Positions 14,262 to 22,216 of a DNA stretch of 64,000 nucleotides are shown one piece after another. Both the position numbers and the translations under genes were made by a program. Source of the DNA: DATMRS01 sp035566015 (GTDB lineage: Bacteria; Pseudomonadota; Alphaproteobacteria; Sphingomonadales; Sphingomonadaceae); the NCBI GenBank assembly GCA_035566015.1, contig DATMRS010000018.1:16398-80397 (forward strand), given 5' to 3'. The notes below the pieces were generated by a model. The model saw only the letters and a list, made by a program, of their open reading frames with translations. It was not told the DNA's origin and did no database searches. The first letter of the stretch is position 1; each line of letters begins with the position of its first letter.

Positions 14262-15523
14262 GCGACCCCGAGGTCATCATCGCCGATCCGCACGCGCCGC
14301 CCGCCGATCCCGGCGCATTCACGACGCCCGCCGATCCCGCGCCCGGCGACGTCGAGATCCAGAATTACACGCTCAATTTCGGCCCGCAGCATCCCGCCGC
14401 GCATGGCGTGCTGCGCATGGTGATGGAGCTGGACGGCGAGATCGTCGAGCGCGTCGATCCGCATGTCGGCCTGCTCCATCGCGGCACCGAGAAGCTGATC
14501 GAATATAAGACCTATTTGCAGGCGCTGCCTTATTTTGACCGGCTTGATTACTGCTCGCCGCTCAACATGGAGCACAGCTATGTGCTCGCGATCGAGAAGC
14601 TGCTGGGGCTGGAGGTGCCGCTGCGCGCGCAATATCTGCGCGTGCTGTTCGCGGAACTGTCGCGCATCTGCAACCACATGCTGAACCTGGGCTCGCACGT
14701 CATGGACGTGGGCGCGATGACGCCCAATCTGTGGCTGTTCGAAATTCGGGAGGATTGCTACGGCTTTTTCGAGCGCGCATCGGGAGCGCGGATGCACATG
14801 GCCTGGTTCCGTCCCGGCGGCGTGCATCAGGACGTGCCGCTCAAGCTGCTGACCGATATTGGCGACTGGCTTGACAATCGCCTGCCGCGCCTGTTCGAGG
14901 ATGCGATCGCGCTCGTCGCCGATAACCGCATCTTCAAGCAGCGTAACGTCGATATTGGCACAGTTTCACGCGACGACGCGATCGCGTGGGGCTTTTCCGG
15001 CCCGATGATTCGCGCGGCGGGCGTGCCGTGGGATATTCGCAAGGCGCAGCCCTACGACGTCTACGACCGAATGGAATTCGACGTGCCGGTCGGCACGAAG
15101 GGCGATTGCTACGACCGCTTCATGGTGCGCTGCGAGGAGGTCCGCCAGTCGGCGCGGATCATGCGTCAGTGCCTCCAGCAGATGCCCGAAGGGCCGTCCG
15201 CCTCGCTCGATCGCAAGGTCGTCCCGCCCCGGCGCGGCGAGATGAAACAGTCGATGGAAGCGCTGATCCACCATTTCAAGCTCTATACCGAGGGCTTCCA
15301 TGTGCCGGCTGGCGAAGTCTATGTCGCGACCGAGAGCCCGAAGGGCGAGTTCGGCGTCTATCTGGTGTCCGACGGCACCAACAAGCCCTATCGCTGCAAG
15401 ATCCGGCCGACCGGCTTCTCGCACCTGCAGGCGATGGACTTCATGATGAAGGGGCACATGCTCGCCGATACCACCGCCGTTCTTTCCGCTATCGACGTCG
15501 TGTTCGGGGAGGTGGACCGCTGA
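14258..15523 (+). CDS. nuoD: NADH-quinone oxidoreductase subunit D (49 kDa)
   Basis: 421 residues. The first 30 residues are a variable Pro/Ala-rich leader before NYTLNFGPQHPAAHGVLRMV, the hallmark of the 49-kDa subunit, whose His and Tyr face the quinone head-group. GLLHRGTEKLIEYKTY and the C-terminal MDFMMKGHMLADTTAVLSAI are also present. It forms the quinone pocket with NuoB. ATG 14258 overlaps nuoC, and the stop overlaps nuoE by one base. Confidence 0.97.
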   Translation: MSDPEVIIADPHAPPADPGAFTTPADPAPGDVEIQNYTLNFGPQHPAAHGVLRMVMELDGEIVERVDPHVGLLHRGTEKLIEYKTYLQALPYFDRLDYCSPLNMEHSYVLAIEKLLGLEVPLRAQYLRVLFAELSRICNHMLNLGSHVMDVGAMTPNLWLFEIREDCYGFFERASGARMHMAWFRPGGVHQDVPLKLLTDIGDWLDNRLPRLFEDAIALVADNRIFKQRNVDIGTVSRDDAIAWGFSGPMIRAAGVPWDIRKAQPYDVYDRMEFDVPVGTKGDCYDRFMVRCEEVRQSARIMRQCLQQMPEGPSASLDRKVVPPRRGEMKQSMEALIHHFKLYTEGFHVPAGEVYVATESPKGEFGVYLVSDGTNKPYRCKIRPTGFSHLQAMDFMMKGHMLADTTAVLSAIDVVFGEVDR

Positions 15524-16170
15524 TGTCCGACGCGCAGCATATTCCCGACGAAGCCGAGGTCCGCGCGCGCTGGGGTGATTTCGCCTGGAGCGAGGAGAAT
15601 GCGGCCAAGGCGAAGGAAATCATCGCCCGCTATCCGCCGGGGCGCGAGCATTCGGCGATCATGCCGTTGCTCGATCTCGCGCAGCGGCAAGTGGGCGCGG
15701 AGACGAACACGCAAGGCTGGCTGCCGGTGCCGGTGATCGAATATGTCGCGAAGGCGGTGAACATGCCGTACATGCGCGCTTATGAGGTCGTGAGCTTCTA
15801 CACCATGTACAATATGGCGCCGGTCGGCCGCTATCATGTGCAGGTGTGCGGGACGACGCCATGCATGCTGCGCGGCTCCGACGATGTGATGCTGGCCTGC
15901 GCCAATCGCGGCCTCATTAAGGGCGGGACGACGCCTGATGGGCTGTTCACGCTGACCGAGGTGGAATGCCTCGGCGCCTGCGCGAATGCGCCGATGGTGC
16001 AGATCAACGACGATAATTATGAGGATTTGACCTACGACAGCATGTCGGCCGTCCTCGAAGCGCTGGCCACCGGCGGCACGCCGAAGCCCGGCCCGCAGAT
16101 CGACCGGCAGGCGTCCTGCCCCGCAGGTGGGCCGACCACGCTCAAATATATGGCGGAAAATGCGGGATGA
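15523..16170 (+). CDS. nuoE: NADH-quinone oxidoreductase subunit E (24 kDa)
   Basis: 215 residues with a thioredoxin-like [2Fe-2S] domain. The four ligands are in CGTTPCMLRGS and VECLGACANAPMVQIN. It belongs to the NADH-dehydrogenase module with NuoF and NuoG. A C-terminal tail rich in Gly/Pro (GGTPKPGPQIDRQASC) extends beyond the fold. ATG 15523 overlaps the nuoD stop, and its own stop overlaps a small membrane-protein gene rather than nuoF directly. Confidence 0.96.
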   Translation: MSDAQHIPDEAEVRARWGDFAWSEENAAKAKEIIARYPPGREHSAIMPLLDLAQRQVGAETNTQGWLPVPVIEYVAKAVNMPYMRAYEVVSFYTMYNMAPVGRYHVQVCGTTPCMLRGSDDVMLACANRGLIKGGTTPDGLFTLTEVECLGACANAPMVQINDDNYEDLTYDSMSAVLEALATGGTPKPGPQIDRQASCPAGGPTTLKYMAENAG

Positions 16171-16328
16171 CGTCATGTCTCTTCGCTCTCGCGGTCGCCA
16201 TCTTCTCGATCTGGCTGCTGATCGCGCTGCTGGGCGTGGCGCTGAAGCTGATCGCCGTGCTGATCGGTGTGGCGCTGGCCGTCGCCGCTTATTTCCTGGC
16301 CGAGAAGCTTGTCGGAAAGGGTCGATGA
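16167..16328 (+). CDS. 53-residue single-span membrane protein inside the nuo operon
   Basis: ATG 16167 overlaps the nuoE stop (ATGA), and TGA 16326-16328 directly abuts the nuoF ATG at 16329. Translation-coupled spacing on both sides argues that it is really made. The product starts MTSCLFALAVAIFSIWLLIA and is almost wholly hydrophobic to residue 44. It could be one long span or a tight helical hairpin, ending YFLAEKLVGKGR with a positive tail. It matches none of the 14 Nuo subunits. It may be a lineage-specific accessory or assembly factor for complex I, or simply a spacer gene. Function unknown. Confidence 0.7.
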   Translation: MTSCLFALAVAIFSIWLLIALLGVALKLIAVLIGVALAVAAYFLAEKLVGKGR

Positions 16329-17624
16329 ATGCTTGACGACAAGGATCGCATCTTCACCAATCTCTACGGTTTCCAGCCGTGGAACCTCGACGCGGCGATC
16401 AAACGCGGCGACTGGGACGACACCAAGGGTCTGATGGCGCGCGGGCAGGATCAGATTATCGAGGACATCAAGGCCAGCGGGCTGCGCGGCCGGGGCGGCG
16501 CGGGCTTCCCGACCGGCATGAAGTGGAGCTTCATGCCCAAGGAACCGCGCGAGGGCCGACCGAGCTTCCTTGTCATCAACGCCGACGAGTCCGAACCGGG
16601 TTCGTGCAAGGACCGCGAGATCATCCGCCACGATCCGCACAAGCTGATCGAAGGCGCGCTGATCGCAGGCTTCGCGATGCGCGCGCGGGCGGCCTATATC
16701 TACATTCGCGGCGAGTTCATCCGCGAGGCGGAGACGCTGTTCGCCGCCGTCGCCGAGGCCTATGATCGCGGCCTGCTCGGCAAGAACGCGGCCGGATCGG
16801 GCTATGATTTCGACGTGTTCGTCCATCGCGGCGCGGGCGCCTATATCTGCGGCGAGGAAACCGCCCAGATCGAAAGCCTCGAAGGCAAGAAGGGCCAGCC
16901 GCGCCTGAAGCCGCCTTTCCCGGCGGGGGCAGGTCTCTATGGCTGCCCGACGACGGTGAACAATGTCGAATCGATCGCGGTCGTGCCGACGATCCTGCGG
17001 CGGGGGGCAAGCTGGTTCGCGGGGATCGGCCGGCCGAAGAATGAGGGCACCAAGCTCTTCCAGATTTCGGGTCATGTGAACACACCCTGCGTCGTCGAGG
17101 AGGCGATGGGCATTCCCTTCCGCGAACTGATCGAGAAGCATGCCGGCGGCGTGCGAGGCGGCTGGGACAATCTGCTCGCGGTGATTCCCGGCGGCTCGTC
17201 GGTGCCGGTGGTGCCCGCGGCCGAGATCATGGACGCGCCGATGGATTTCGACGGGCTGAAGGAGCTGAAATCAGGCCTTGGCACGGCGGCGGTGATCGTG
17301 ATGGACAAGTCCACCGACATCGTCCGCGCGATCAGCCGCATCTCCTATTTCTACAAGCATGAAAGCTGCGGCCAATGCACGCCGTGCCGCGAGGGCACCG
17401 GCTGGATGTGGCGGGTGATGGAGCGGCTGCGCGAAGGCAATGCCGAGATCCACGAGATCGACGCGCTGCTGGAGGTGACGACGCAGGTCGAGGGCCACAC
17501 CATCTGCGCGCTGGGCGACGCGGCGGCCTGGCCGATCCAGGGCCTGATCCGCCATTTCCGCCCGGAGATCGAGCGGCGGATCAACGAAAAGAGGAATGCC
17601 ACCCTCGCGGTGGCGGCGGAGTAG
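16329..17624 (+). CDS. nuoF: NADH-quinone oxidoreductase subunit F (51 kDa)
   Basis: 431 residues. It binds NADH and FMN and carries cluster N3. The glycine-rich NADH/FMN motifs are GRGGAGFPTGMKWSF, VINADESEPGSCKDRE and GAYICGEETAQIESLEGK. The [4Fe-4S] ligands are in ESCGQCTPCREGTGWMW plus the later cysteine in HTICALGDA. It starts immediately after the small membrane-protein gene with no gap. nuoG follows 7 bp later. Confidence 0.97.
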   Translation: MLDDKDRIFTNLYGFQPWNLDAAIKRGDWDDTKGLMARGQDQIIEDIKASGLRGRGGAGFPTGMKWSFMPKEPREGRPSFLVINADESEPGSCKDREIIRHDPHKLIEGALIAGFAMRARAAYIYIRGEFIREAETLFAAVAEAYDRGLLGKNAAGSGYDFDVFVHRGAGAYICGEETAQIESLEGKKGQPRLKPPFPAGAGLYGCPTTVNNVESIAVVPTILRRGASWFAGIGRPKNEGTKLFQISGHVNTPCVVEEAMGIPFRELIEKHAGGVRGGWDNLLAVIPGGSSVPVVPAAEIMDAPMDFDGLKELKSGLGTAAVIVMDKSTDIVRAISRISYFYKHESCGQCTPCREGTGWMWRVMERLREGNAEIHEIDALLEVTTQVEGHTICALGDAAAWPIQGLIRHFRPEIERRINEKRNATLAVAAE

Positions 17625-17631
17625 CAGGACG

Positions 17632-19632
17632 ATGCCCAAACTCACTGTGGATGGGATCGAGGTCGAGGTTCCCGCCGGCGCCACCGTGCTTCAGGCATGC
17701 GAGGCCGCGGGGAAGGAGATTCCGCGCTTCTGCTATCATGAGCGGCTGTCAATCGCGGGCAATTGCCGCATGTGCCTTGTCGAGGTGAAGCCGGGGCCGC
17801 CCAAGCCGCAGGCGTCCTGCGCGCTGCCCGCCGCCGACAATCAGGAAATCCGCACTGATTCGCCGATGGTGAAGAAGGCGCGCGAAGGGGTGATGGAGTT
17901 CCTGCTCATCAACCATCCGCTCGATTGCCCGATCTGCGACCAGGGCGGTGAATGCGACCTGCAGGACCAGTCGATCGCCTATGGCAAGGGCCATTCGCGC
18001 TTTGCCGAGAATAAGCGGGCGGTCACCGAGAAATATATGGGTCCGATCGTCAAGACAATCATGACGCGCTGCATCCAGTGCACGCGCTGCATCCGTTTTG
18101 CCGAGGAAGTCGCGGGCGTCGAGGAGATCGGCGCGATCGGGCGCGGCGAGAATATGCAGATCACCTCCTATCTGGAGCGGGCGGTGACGTCCGAACTTTC
18201 GGGCAATGTGGTGGACCTCTGTCCGGTCGGCGCGCTCACCTCGAAACCCTATGCGTTCGAGGCGCGGCCGTGGGAGTTGAAGAAGACGCCCGGCATCGAC
18301 GTGATGGATGCGGTGGGCACCAATATCCGCCTCGATTCGCGCGGGCGGCAGGTGCTGCGCGTGCTGCCTCGGATCAACGAGGACGTGAACGAGGAATGGG
18401 CGTCGGACAAGACGCGCCATGCCGTGGACGGGCTTGTCCGTCGGCGGCTCGACAAGCCCTATGTCCGTAAGGGCGGCAAGCTGGTCGAGGCGACATGGGT
18501 CGAGGCGTTCGCGGCGATCGCCGACGCGCTGGCGGGCGCGTCCGGCGATCAGGTGGCGGCGCTGGCGGGCGATCTGGCCGATCTGGAGAGCCTTTTCGCG
18601 ACGAAGCTGCTGCTGGAAAGCTATGGGTCGACGCTGGCCGAGGCGCGCGTCGACGGCGCGCTTTATCCGGGCGCCGTGCCGGCGGACTATCGCTTTAACG
18701 CGACTATCGCTGGGCTGGAGGAAGCGCGCGCGATCCTGCTGGTGGGCGCCAACCCGCGCTGGGAGGCGCCGCTCGTCAACACGCGCATCAGAAAGGCCGT
18801 GAAAGCCGGCGCGAAAGTCTTTGCGATCGGGCCGGAAATCGATCTGACCTATCCGGTCGAATGGCTGGGCGACGATCTGGCGGTGCTTGGCAAACTGCCC
18901 GAGGCGGTGGCCGGGGCGCTAAAGGACAAGGGCGCGGTGATCGTCGGGATGGGGGCGCTGGCGACCGACGGGGCCTATGCCGCCGCGCGGGCCGTTGCGG
19001 CCGGGCCGGGGGCGAGCTTCTCGCTGCTCCACACCGCCGCGTCGCGTGTCGGCGCGCTCGATCTGGGCTTTGCGGCCGAGGGCGGGATCGAGGCGATCCG
19101 CGCGAAAGCGGGCGATCTCAAGGCGCTGTTCCTGCTGGGTGTCGACGAGACGGACCTATCCGCCTTCGCCGATACCTTCACGATCTATATCGGCACGCAT
19201 GGCGACCGGGGCGTCGGCGTCGCCGATGTAATCCTGCCGGGCGCATCCTATGCCGAAAAGCCGGGGACCTGGGTGAATATGGAAGGCCGCGTCCAGCGCG
19301 GGCAGCGCGCGGTGTTCCCGCCGGGTGACGCGCGCGAGGACTGGACGATCCTGCGCGCGCTGTCCGATGTGCTGGGCCGGACCCTGCCGTTCGACAGCCT
19401 CGACGGGCTGCGTGCGCAGCTTGGCGAATGCCATCCGCATCTGGCGGAGGAAGGCCTGAGCGAGGTTGCGCCATTGGGCGATGCGGGCGCGGCGCCGGCG
19501 GTGTCGGGCTCGATCGCCTATCCATTCGCGGACTTCTACCTCACCAACCCGATTGCGCGGGCGAGCGAGACGATGCAGCGTTGCTCGGCCGAGCTTCTCC
19601 ACAATGAGACTTTCGCGGAGGCCGCCGAATGA
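17632..19632 (+). CDS. nuoG: NADH-quinone oxidoreductase subunit G (75 kDa)
   Basis: 666 residues. The N-terminal [2Fe-2S] ferredoxin domain shows PRFCYHERLSIAGNCRMCLV. The next clusters are bound by HPLDCPICDQGGECDLQDQ and MTRCIQCTRCIRFAEEVAG, with VVDLCPVGALTSKPY following. The rest is the molybdopterin-type scaffold without active-site residues, as usual for NuoG. The length is close to other alphaproteobacterial forms and much shorter than the 900-residue E. coli subunit. ATG 17632 was chosen for the MPKLTVDGIEVEVP start. It overlaps nuoH by 4 bases. Confidence 0.96.
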   Translation: MPKLTVDGIEVEVPAGATVLQACEAAGKEIPRFCYHERLSIAGNCRMCLVEVKPGPPKPQASCALPAADNQEIRTDSPMVKKAREGVMEFLLINHPLDCPICDQGGECDLQDQSIAYGKGHSRFAENKRAVTEKYMGPIVKTIMTRCIQCTRCIRFAEEVAGVEEIGAIGRGENMQITSYLERAVTSELSGNVVDLCPVGALTSKPYAFEARPWELKKTPGIDVMDAVGTNIRLDSRGRQVLRVLPRINEDVNEEWASDKTRHAVDGLVRRRLDKPYVRKGGKLVEATWVEAFAAIADALAGASGDQVAALAGDLADLESLFATKLLLESYGSTLAEARVDGALYPGAVPADYRFNATIAGLEEARAILLVGANPRWEAPLVNTRIRKAVKAGAKVFAIGPEIDLTYPVEWLGDDLAVLGKLPEAVAGALKDKGAVIVGMGALATDGAYAAARAVAAGPGASFSLLHTAASRVGALDLGFAAEGGIEAIRAKAGDLKALFLLGVDETDLSAFADTFTIYIGTHGDRGVGVADVILPGASYAEKPGTWVNMEGRVQRGQRAVFPPGDAREDWTILRALSDVLGRTLPFDSLDGLRAQLGECHPHLAEEGLSEVAPLGDAGAAPAVSGSIAYPFADFYLTNPIARASETMQRCSAELLHNETFAEAAE

Positions 19633-20678
19633 CGGACTTCTTCGCCCAATATCTGGGATATGACGGCGGCTGGTTTGTCGCCACGCTGATCTGCATCCTG
19701 CTGATCGCGCTGCCGCTGATGTTGGCGGTGGCGATGATCATCTATGCCGACCGCAAGATCTGGGCGGCGATGGCGCTGCGGCGCGGACCCAATGTCGTCG
19801 GGCCGTTCGGCCTGCTCCAGTCTTTCGCGGACGGCGCGAAGGTGTTTCTCAAGGAAACGATCATCCCGTCCTCGGCGAACCGGGGGCTGTTCCTGATTGC
19901 GCCGATCCTGACCTTCACCGTGGCGCTGATCGTCTGGGCGGTGATCCCGTTCGGGCCGGGCATGGTGCTCGCCGACATCAATGTCGGCCTGCTCTATATC
20001 CTCGCGGCCTCGTCCTTGAGCGTCTACGGCGTCATCATCGCGGGCTGGGCGTCCAACTCCAAATATCCCTTCTATTCGGCGCTGCGCGCGGCCGCGCAGA
20101 TGGTGAGCTACGAAGTCTCGATCGGCTTCGTGCTGATCGCGGTGGTGCTCTATGCCGACAGCTTCAACCTCTCGGCGATTATCGAGGCACAGCGCGCGCA
20201 TATCCTCGGTTTCCTGAACGGGTTCGGCTTCAATCCGTTGCTCTTCCCGATGGCCGTGGTGTTCCTGATCTCGTCGATGGCGGAAACCGCGCGTACCCCG
20301 TTCGACCTCACCGAAGCGGAGAGCGAGCTGGTCGCCGGATACCAGACCGAATATTCGTCGATGAGCTTCGCGCTCTTCTGGCTCGGCGAATATGGCAATG
20401 TGATCCTGATGTGCGGCCTGAACGCCGTGCTCTTCTGGGGCGGCTGGCTGCCGCCGGTGGACTGGGCGCCGCTTTATTATGTGCCGGGCATCTTCTGGTT
20501 CTTCGGCAAGATCCTGTTCTTCTTCTTCGTCTTCTCCTGGGTGAAGGCGACGGTGCCGCGTTACCGCTATGACCAGCTCATGCGGCTGGGGTGGAAGATA
20601 TTCCTGCCACTGTCGCTCTTCTGGGTGTTCCTCATTTCCGGGTGGCTGATGCTCACCCGCTATGGAGTGGGCTCATGA
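19629..20678 (+). CDS. nuoH: NADH-quinone oxidoreductase subunit H
   Basis: 349 residues with eight predicted membrane helices. Conserved segments are DRKIWAAMALRRGPNVVGPF after TM1, ETARTPFDLTEAESELVAGY (the acidic quinone-channel loop) and WVKATVPRYRYDQLMRLGWK near the end. NuoH links the quinone pocket to the proton-pumping arm. ATGA overlaps occur on both sides, with nuoG and nuoI. Confidence 0.97.
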   Translation: MTDFFAQYLGYDGGWFVATLICILLIALPLMLAVAMIIYADRKIWAAMALRRGPNVVGPFGLLQSFADGAKVFLKETIIPSSANRGLFLIAPILTFTVALIVWAVIPFGPGMVLADINVGLLYILAASSLSVYGVIIAGWASNSKYPFYSALRAAAQMVSYEVSIGFVLIAVVLYADSFNLSAIIEAQRAHILGFLNGFGFNPLLFPMAVVFLISSMAETARTPFDLTEAESELVAGYQTEYSSMSFALFWLGEYGNVILMCGLNAVLFWGGWLPPVDWAPLYYVPGIFWFFGKILFFFFVFSWVKATVPRYRYDQLMRLGWKIFLPLSLFWVFLISGWLMLTRYGVGS

Positions 20679-21160
20679 GCCTCGCCTACATCATCAAATC
20701 GTTCACGCTGTGGGAATTCATCGGCGCGCACTGGCTGACCCTGAAATATTTCTTCAAGCGCAAGGCGACGATCAACTACCCGTTCGAGAAGAACCCGATC
20801 AGCCCGCGCTTCCGCGGTGAACATGTGCTGCGCCGCTATCCGAGCGGCGAGGAACGGTGCATCGCATGCAAGCTGTGCGAGGCGATCTGTCCGGCGCAGG
20901 CGATCACGATCGAGGCCGAGCCGCGCGACGACGGGTCGCGCCGCACGACGCGCTATGACATCGACATGACGAAATGCATCTATTGCGGCTTCTGCCAGGA
21001 AGCCTGCCCGGTAGATGCCGTCGTCGAAGGGCCGAATTTCGAATTTTCCACCGAAACCCGCGAGGAGCTGATCTATGACAAGGCCAAGCTGCTCGCAAAC
21101 GGAGATCGTTGGGAACGCACGATCGCCGCAAACCTTGCCGCCGATGCGCCCTATCGGTAA
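20675..21160 (+). CDS. nuoI: NADH-quinone oxidoreductase subunit I (23 kDa ferredoxin)
   Basis: 161 residues. Two [4Fe-4S] clusters (N6a, N6b) are bound by CIACKLCEAICPAQA and CIYCGFCQEACPVDA. The amphipathic N-terminal helix (YIIKSFTLWEFIGAHWLTLK) anchors it to the membrane arm. ATG 20675 overlaps the nuoH stop. After it comes the largest gap inside the operon (105 bp), which contains a strong hairpin. Confidence 0.97.
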   Translation: MSLAYIIKSFTLWEFIGAHWLTLKYFFKRKATINYPFEKNPISPRFRGEHVLRRYPSGEERCIACKLCEAICPAQAITIEAEPRDDGSRRTTRYDIDMTKCIYCGFCQEACPVDAVVEGPNFEFSTETREELIYDKAKLLANGDRWERTIAANLAADAPYR

Positions 21161-21170
21161 TGCCCCGCAC

Positions 21171-21207
21171 GTTGCGATTCCGTTCGGGCTTCCGAACGGT
21201 TCGCAAC
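21171..21207 (+). repeat. Strong hairpin between nuoI and nuoJ
   Basis: Stem arms GTTGCGA / TCGCAAC close an inner perfect stem CCGTTCGG / CCGAACGG around a GCTT loop, with TT opposite T as an internal bulge. No T-run follows, so it is not a typical terminator. A weaker stem GTCCC...GGGAC lies after it, near 21220-21245. It may tune expression of the membrane-arm genes or mark an RNA processing site. Confidence 0.7.
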
Positions 21208-21265
21208 ATGTATTCGTAAACCGTCCCTCGACCGGGTTCGGGACTAACGGGACTGAGATGATCCG

Positions 21266-21877
21266 TTGATCCAGACGATCGCCTTCTATCTGTTCGCCAC
21301 GCTGATGCTCGTTTCGGGCGGGCTCACCGTGATCGCGCGCAATCCGGTGCACAGCGTGCTGTGGCTCATCATGGCCTTCTTCAACGCCGCGGCGCTGATG
21401 GTGCTGGTGGGGGCGGAGTTCATCGCGATGCTGCTCGTCATCGTCTATGTCGGCGCGGTCGCGGTGCTCTTCCTGTTCGTGGTGATGATGCTCGACATCG
21501 ATTTCGCCGAACTGAGGAGCGGCTTCGCGCGCTATCTGCCGTTCGGCGTGCTCGTGGCACTCGTCCTGCTGGCCGAGATGGTCTTCGCGGTGGGCGCCTG
21601 GGAAGCGGGAGGCATCTCGATTAACGCCAGCGCGGCGCCAACGCCCGAGGGCGTGTCGAATATCTCGGCGATCGGCACAGTGCTCTATACGCGCTACTTG
21701 TTCGTGTTCGAGGGCGCGGGCCTCGTCCTGCTCGTCGCGATGATCGGCGCGATCGTGCTGACGCATCGCAAGCGCGGCGGCACGCGGCCGCAGAAAATTT
21801 CGGAACAGAACCGGCGCCGGCCCGAAGAGGCGGTACGCCGCGTCGATCAGCCGGTGGGGCAGGGGGTGGAGCTGTGA
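21266..21877 (+). CDS. nuoJ: NADH-quinone oxidoreductase subunit J
   Basis: 203 residues with five membrane helices. Recognisable blocks are GGLTVIARNPVHSVLWLIMA and IAMLLVIVYVGAVAVLFLFV (containing the pi-bulge helix). The start is a TTG at 21266, because the conserved N-terminus begins IQTIAFYLFA there and the only nearby ATG (21258) is out of frame and reads MIR-stop. This is the only TTG start assigned in the operon, and the gene lies behind the structured nuoI-nuoJ gap. It ends overlapping nuoK. Confidence 0.93.
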   Translation: MIQTIAFYLFATLMLVSGGLTVIARNPVHSVLWLIMAFFNAAALMVLVGAEFIAMLLVIVYVGAVAVLFLFVVMMLDIDFAELRSGFARYLPFGVLVALVLLAEMVFAVGAWEAGGISINASAAPTPEGVSNISAIGTVLYTRYLFVFEGAGLVLLVAMIGAIVLTHRKRGGTRPQKISEQNRRRPEEAVRRVDQPVGQGVEL

Positions 21878-22179
21878 TCGGGCTTCAACATTATCTGGCT
21901 GTTTCGGCGGCCCTGTTCGTGACGGGGATGTTCGGCATCTTCCTCAACCGCAAGAACGTCATCATCATGCTGATGGCGATCGAGCTGATTCTGCTCGCGG
22001 TGAACCTCAACCTCGTCGCCTTCTCGGCCTATCTCCACGATCTCGTCGGACAGGTGTTCGCGATGTTTGTGCTGACAGTCGCGGCGGGTGAGGCGGCGGT
22101 GGGGCTGGCGATTCTCGTCATCTATTTCCGTGGCCGGGGCACGATCGCGGTCGACGACGTCAATCGAATGAAGGGGTGA
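21874..22179 (+). CDS. nuoK: NADH-quinone oxidoreductase subunit K
   Basis: 101 residues with three membrane helices. It contains the conserved membrane glutamates in LMAIELILLAVNLNLVAF and AAGEAAVGLAILV, which take part in the proton path. The GTG start at 21874 overlaps the nuoJ stop (GTGA). A 37-bp gap separates it from nuoL. Confidence 0.96.
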   Translation: MIGLQHYLAVSAALFVTGMFGIFLNRKNVIIMLMAIELILLAVNLNLVAFSAYLHDLVGQVFAMFVLTVAAGEAAVGLAILVIYFRGRGTIAVDDVNRMKG

Positions 22180-22216
22180 GCATGGTTCGGGCTTTCGCGA
22201 GGCTGACGGTTCTCGC

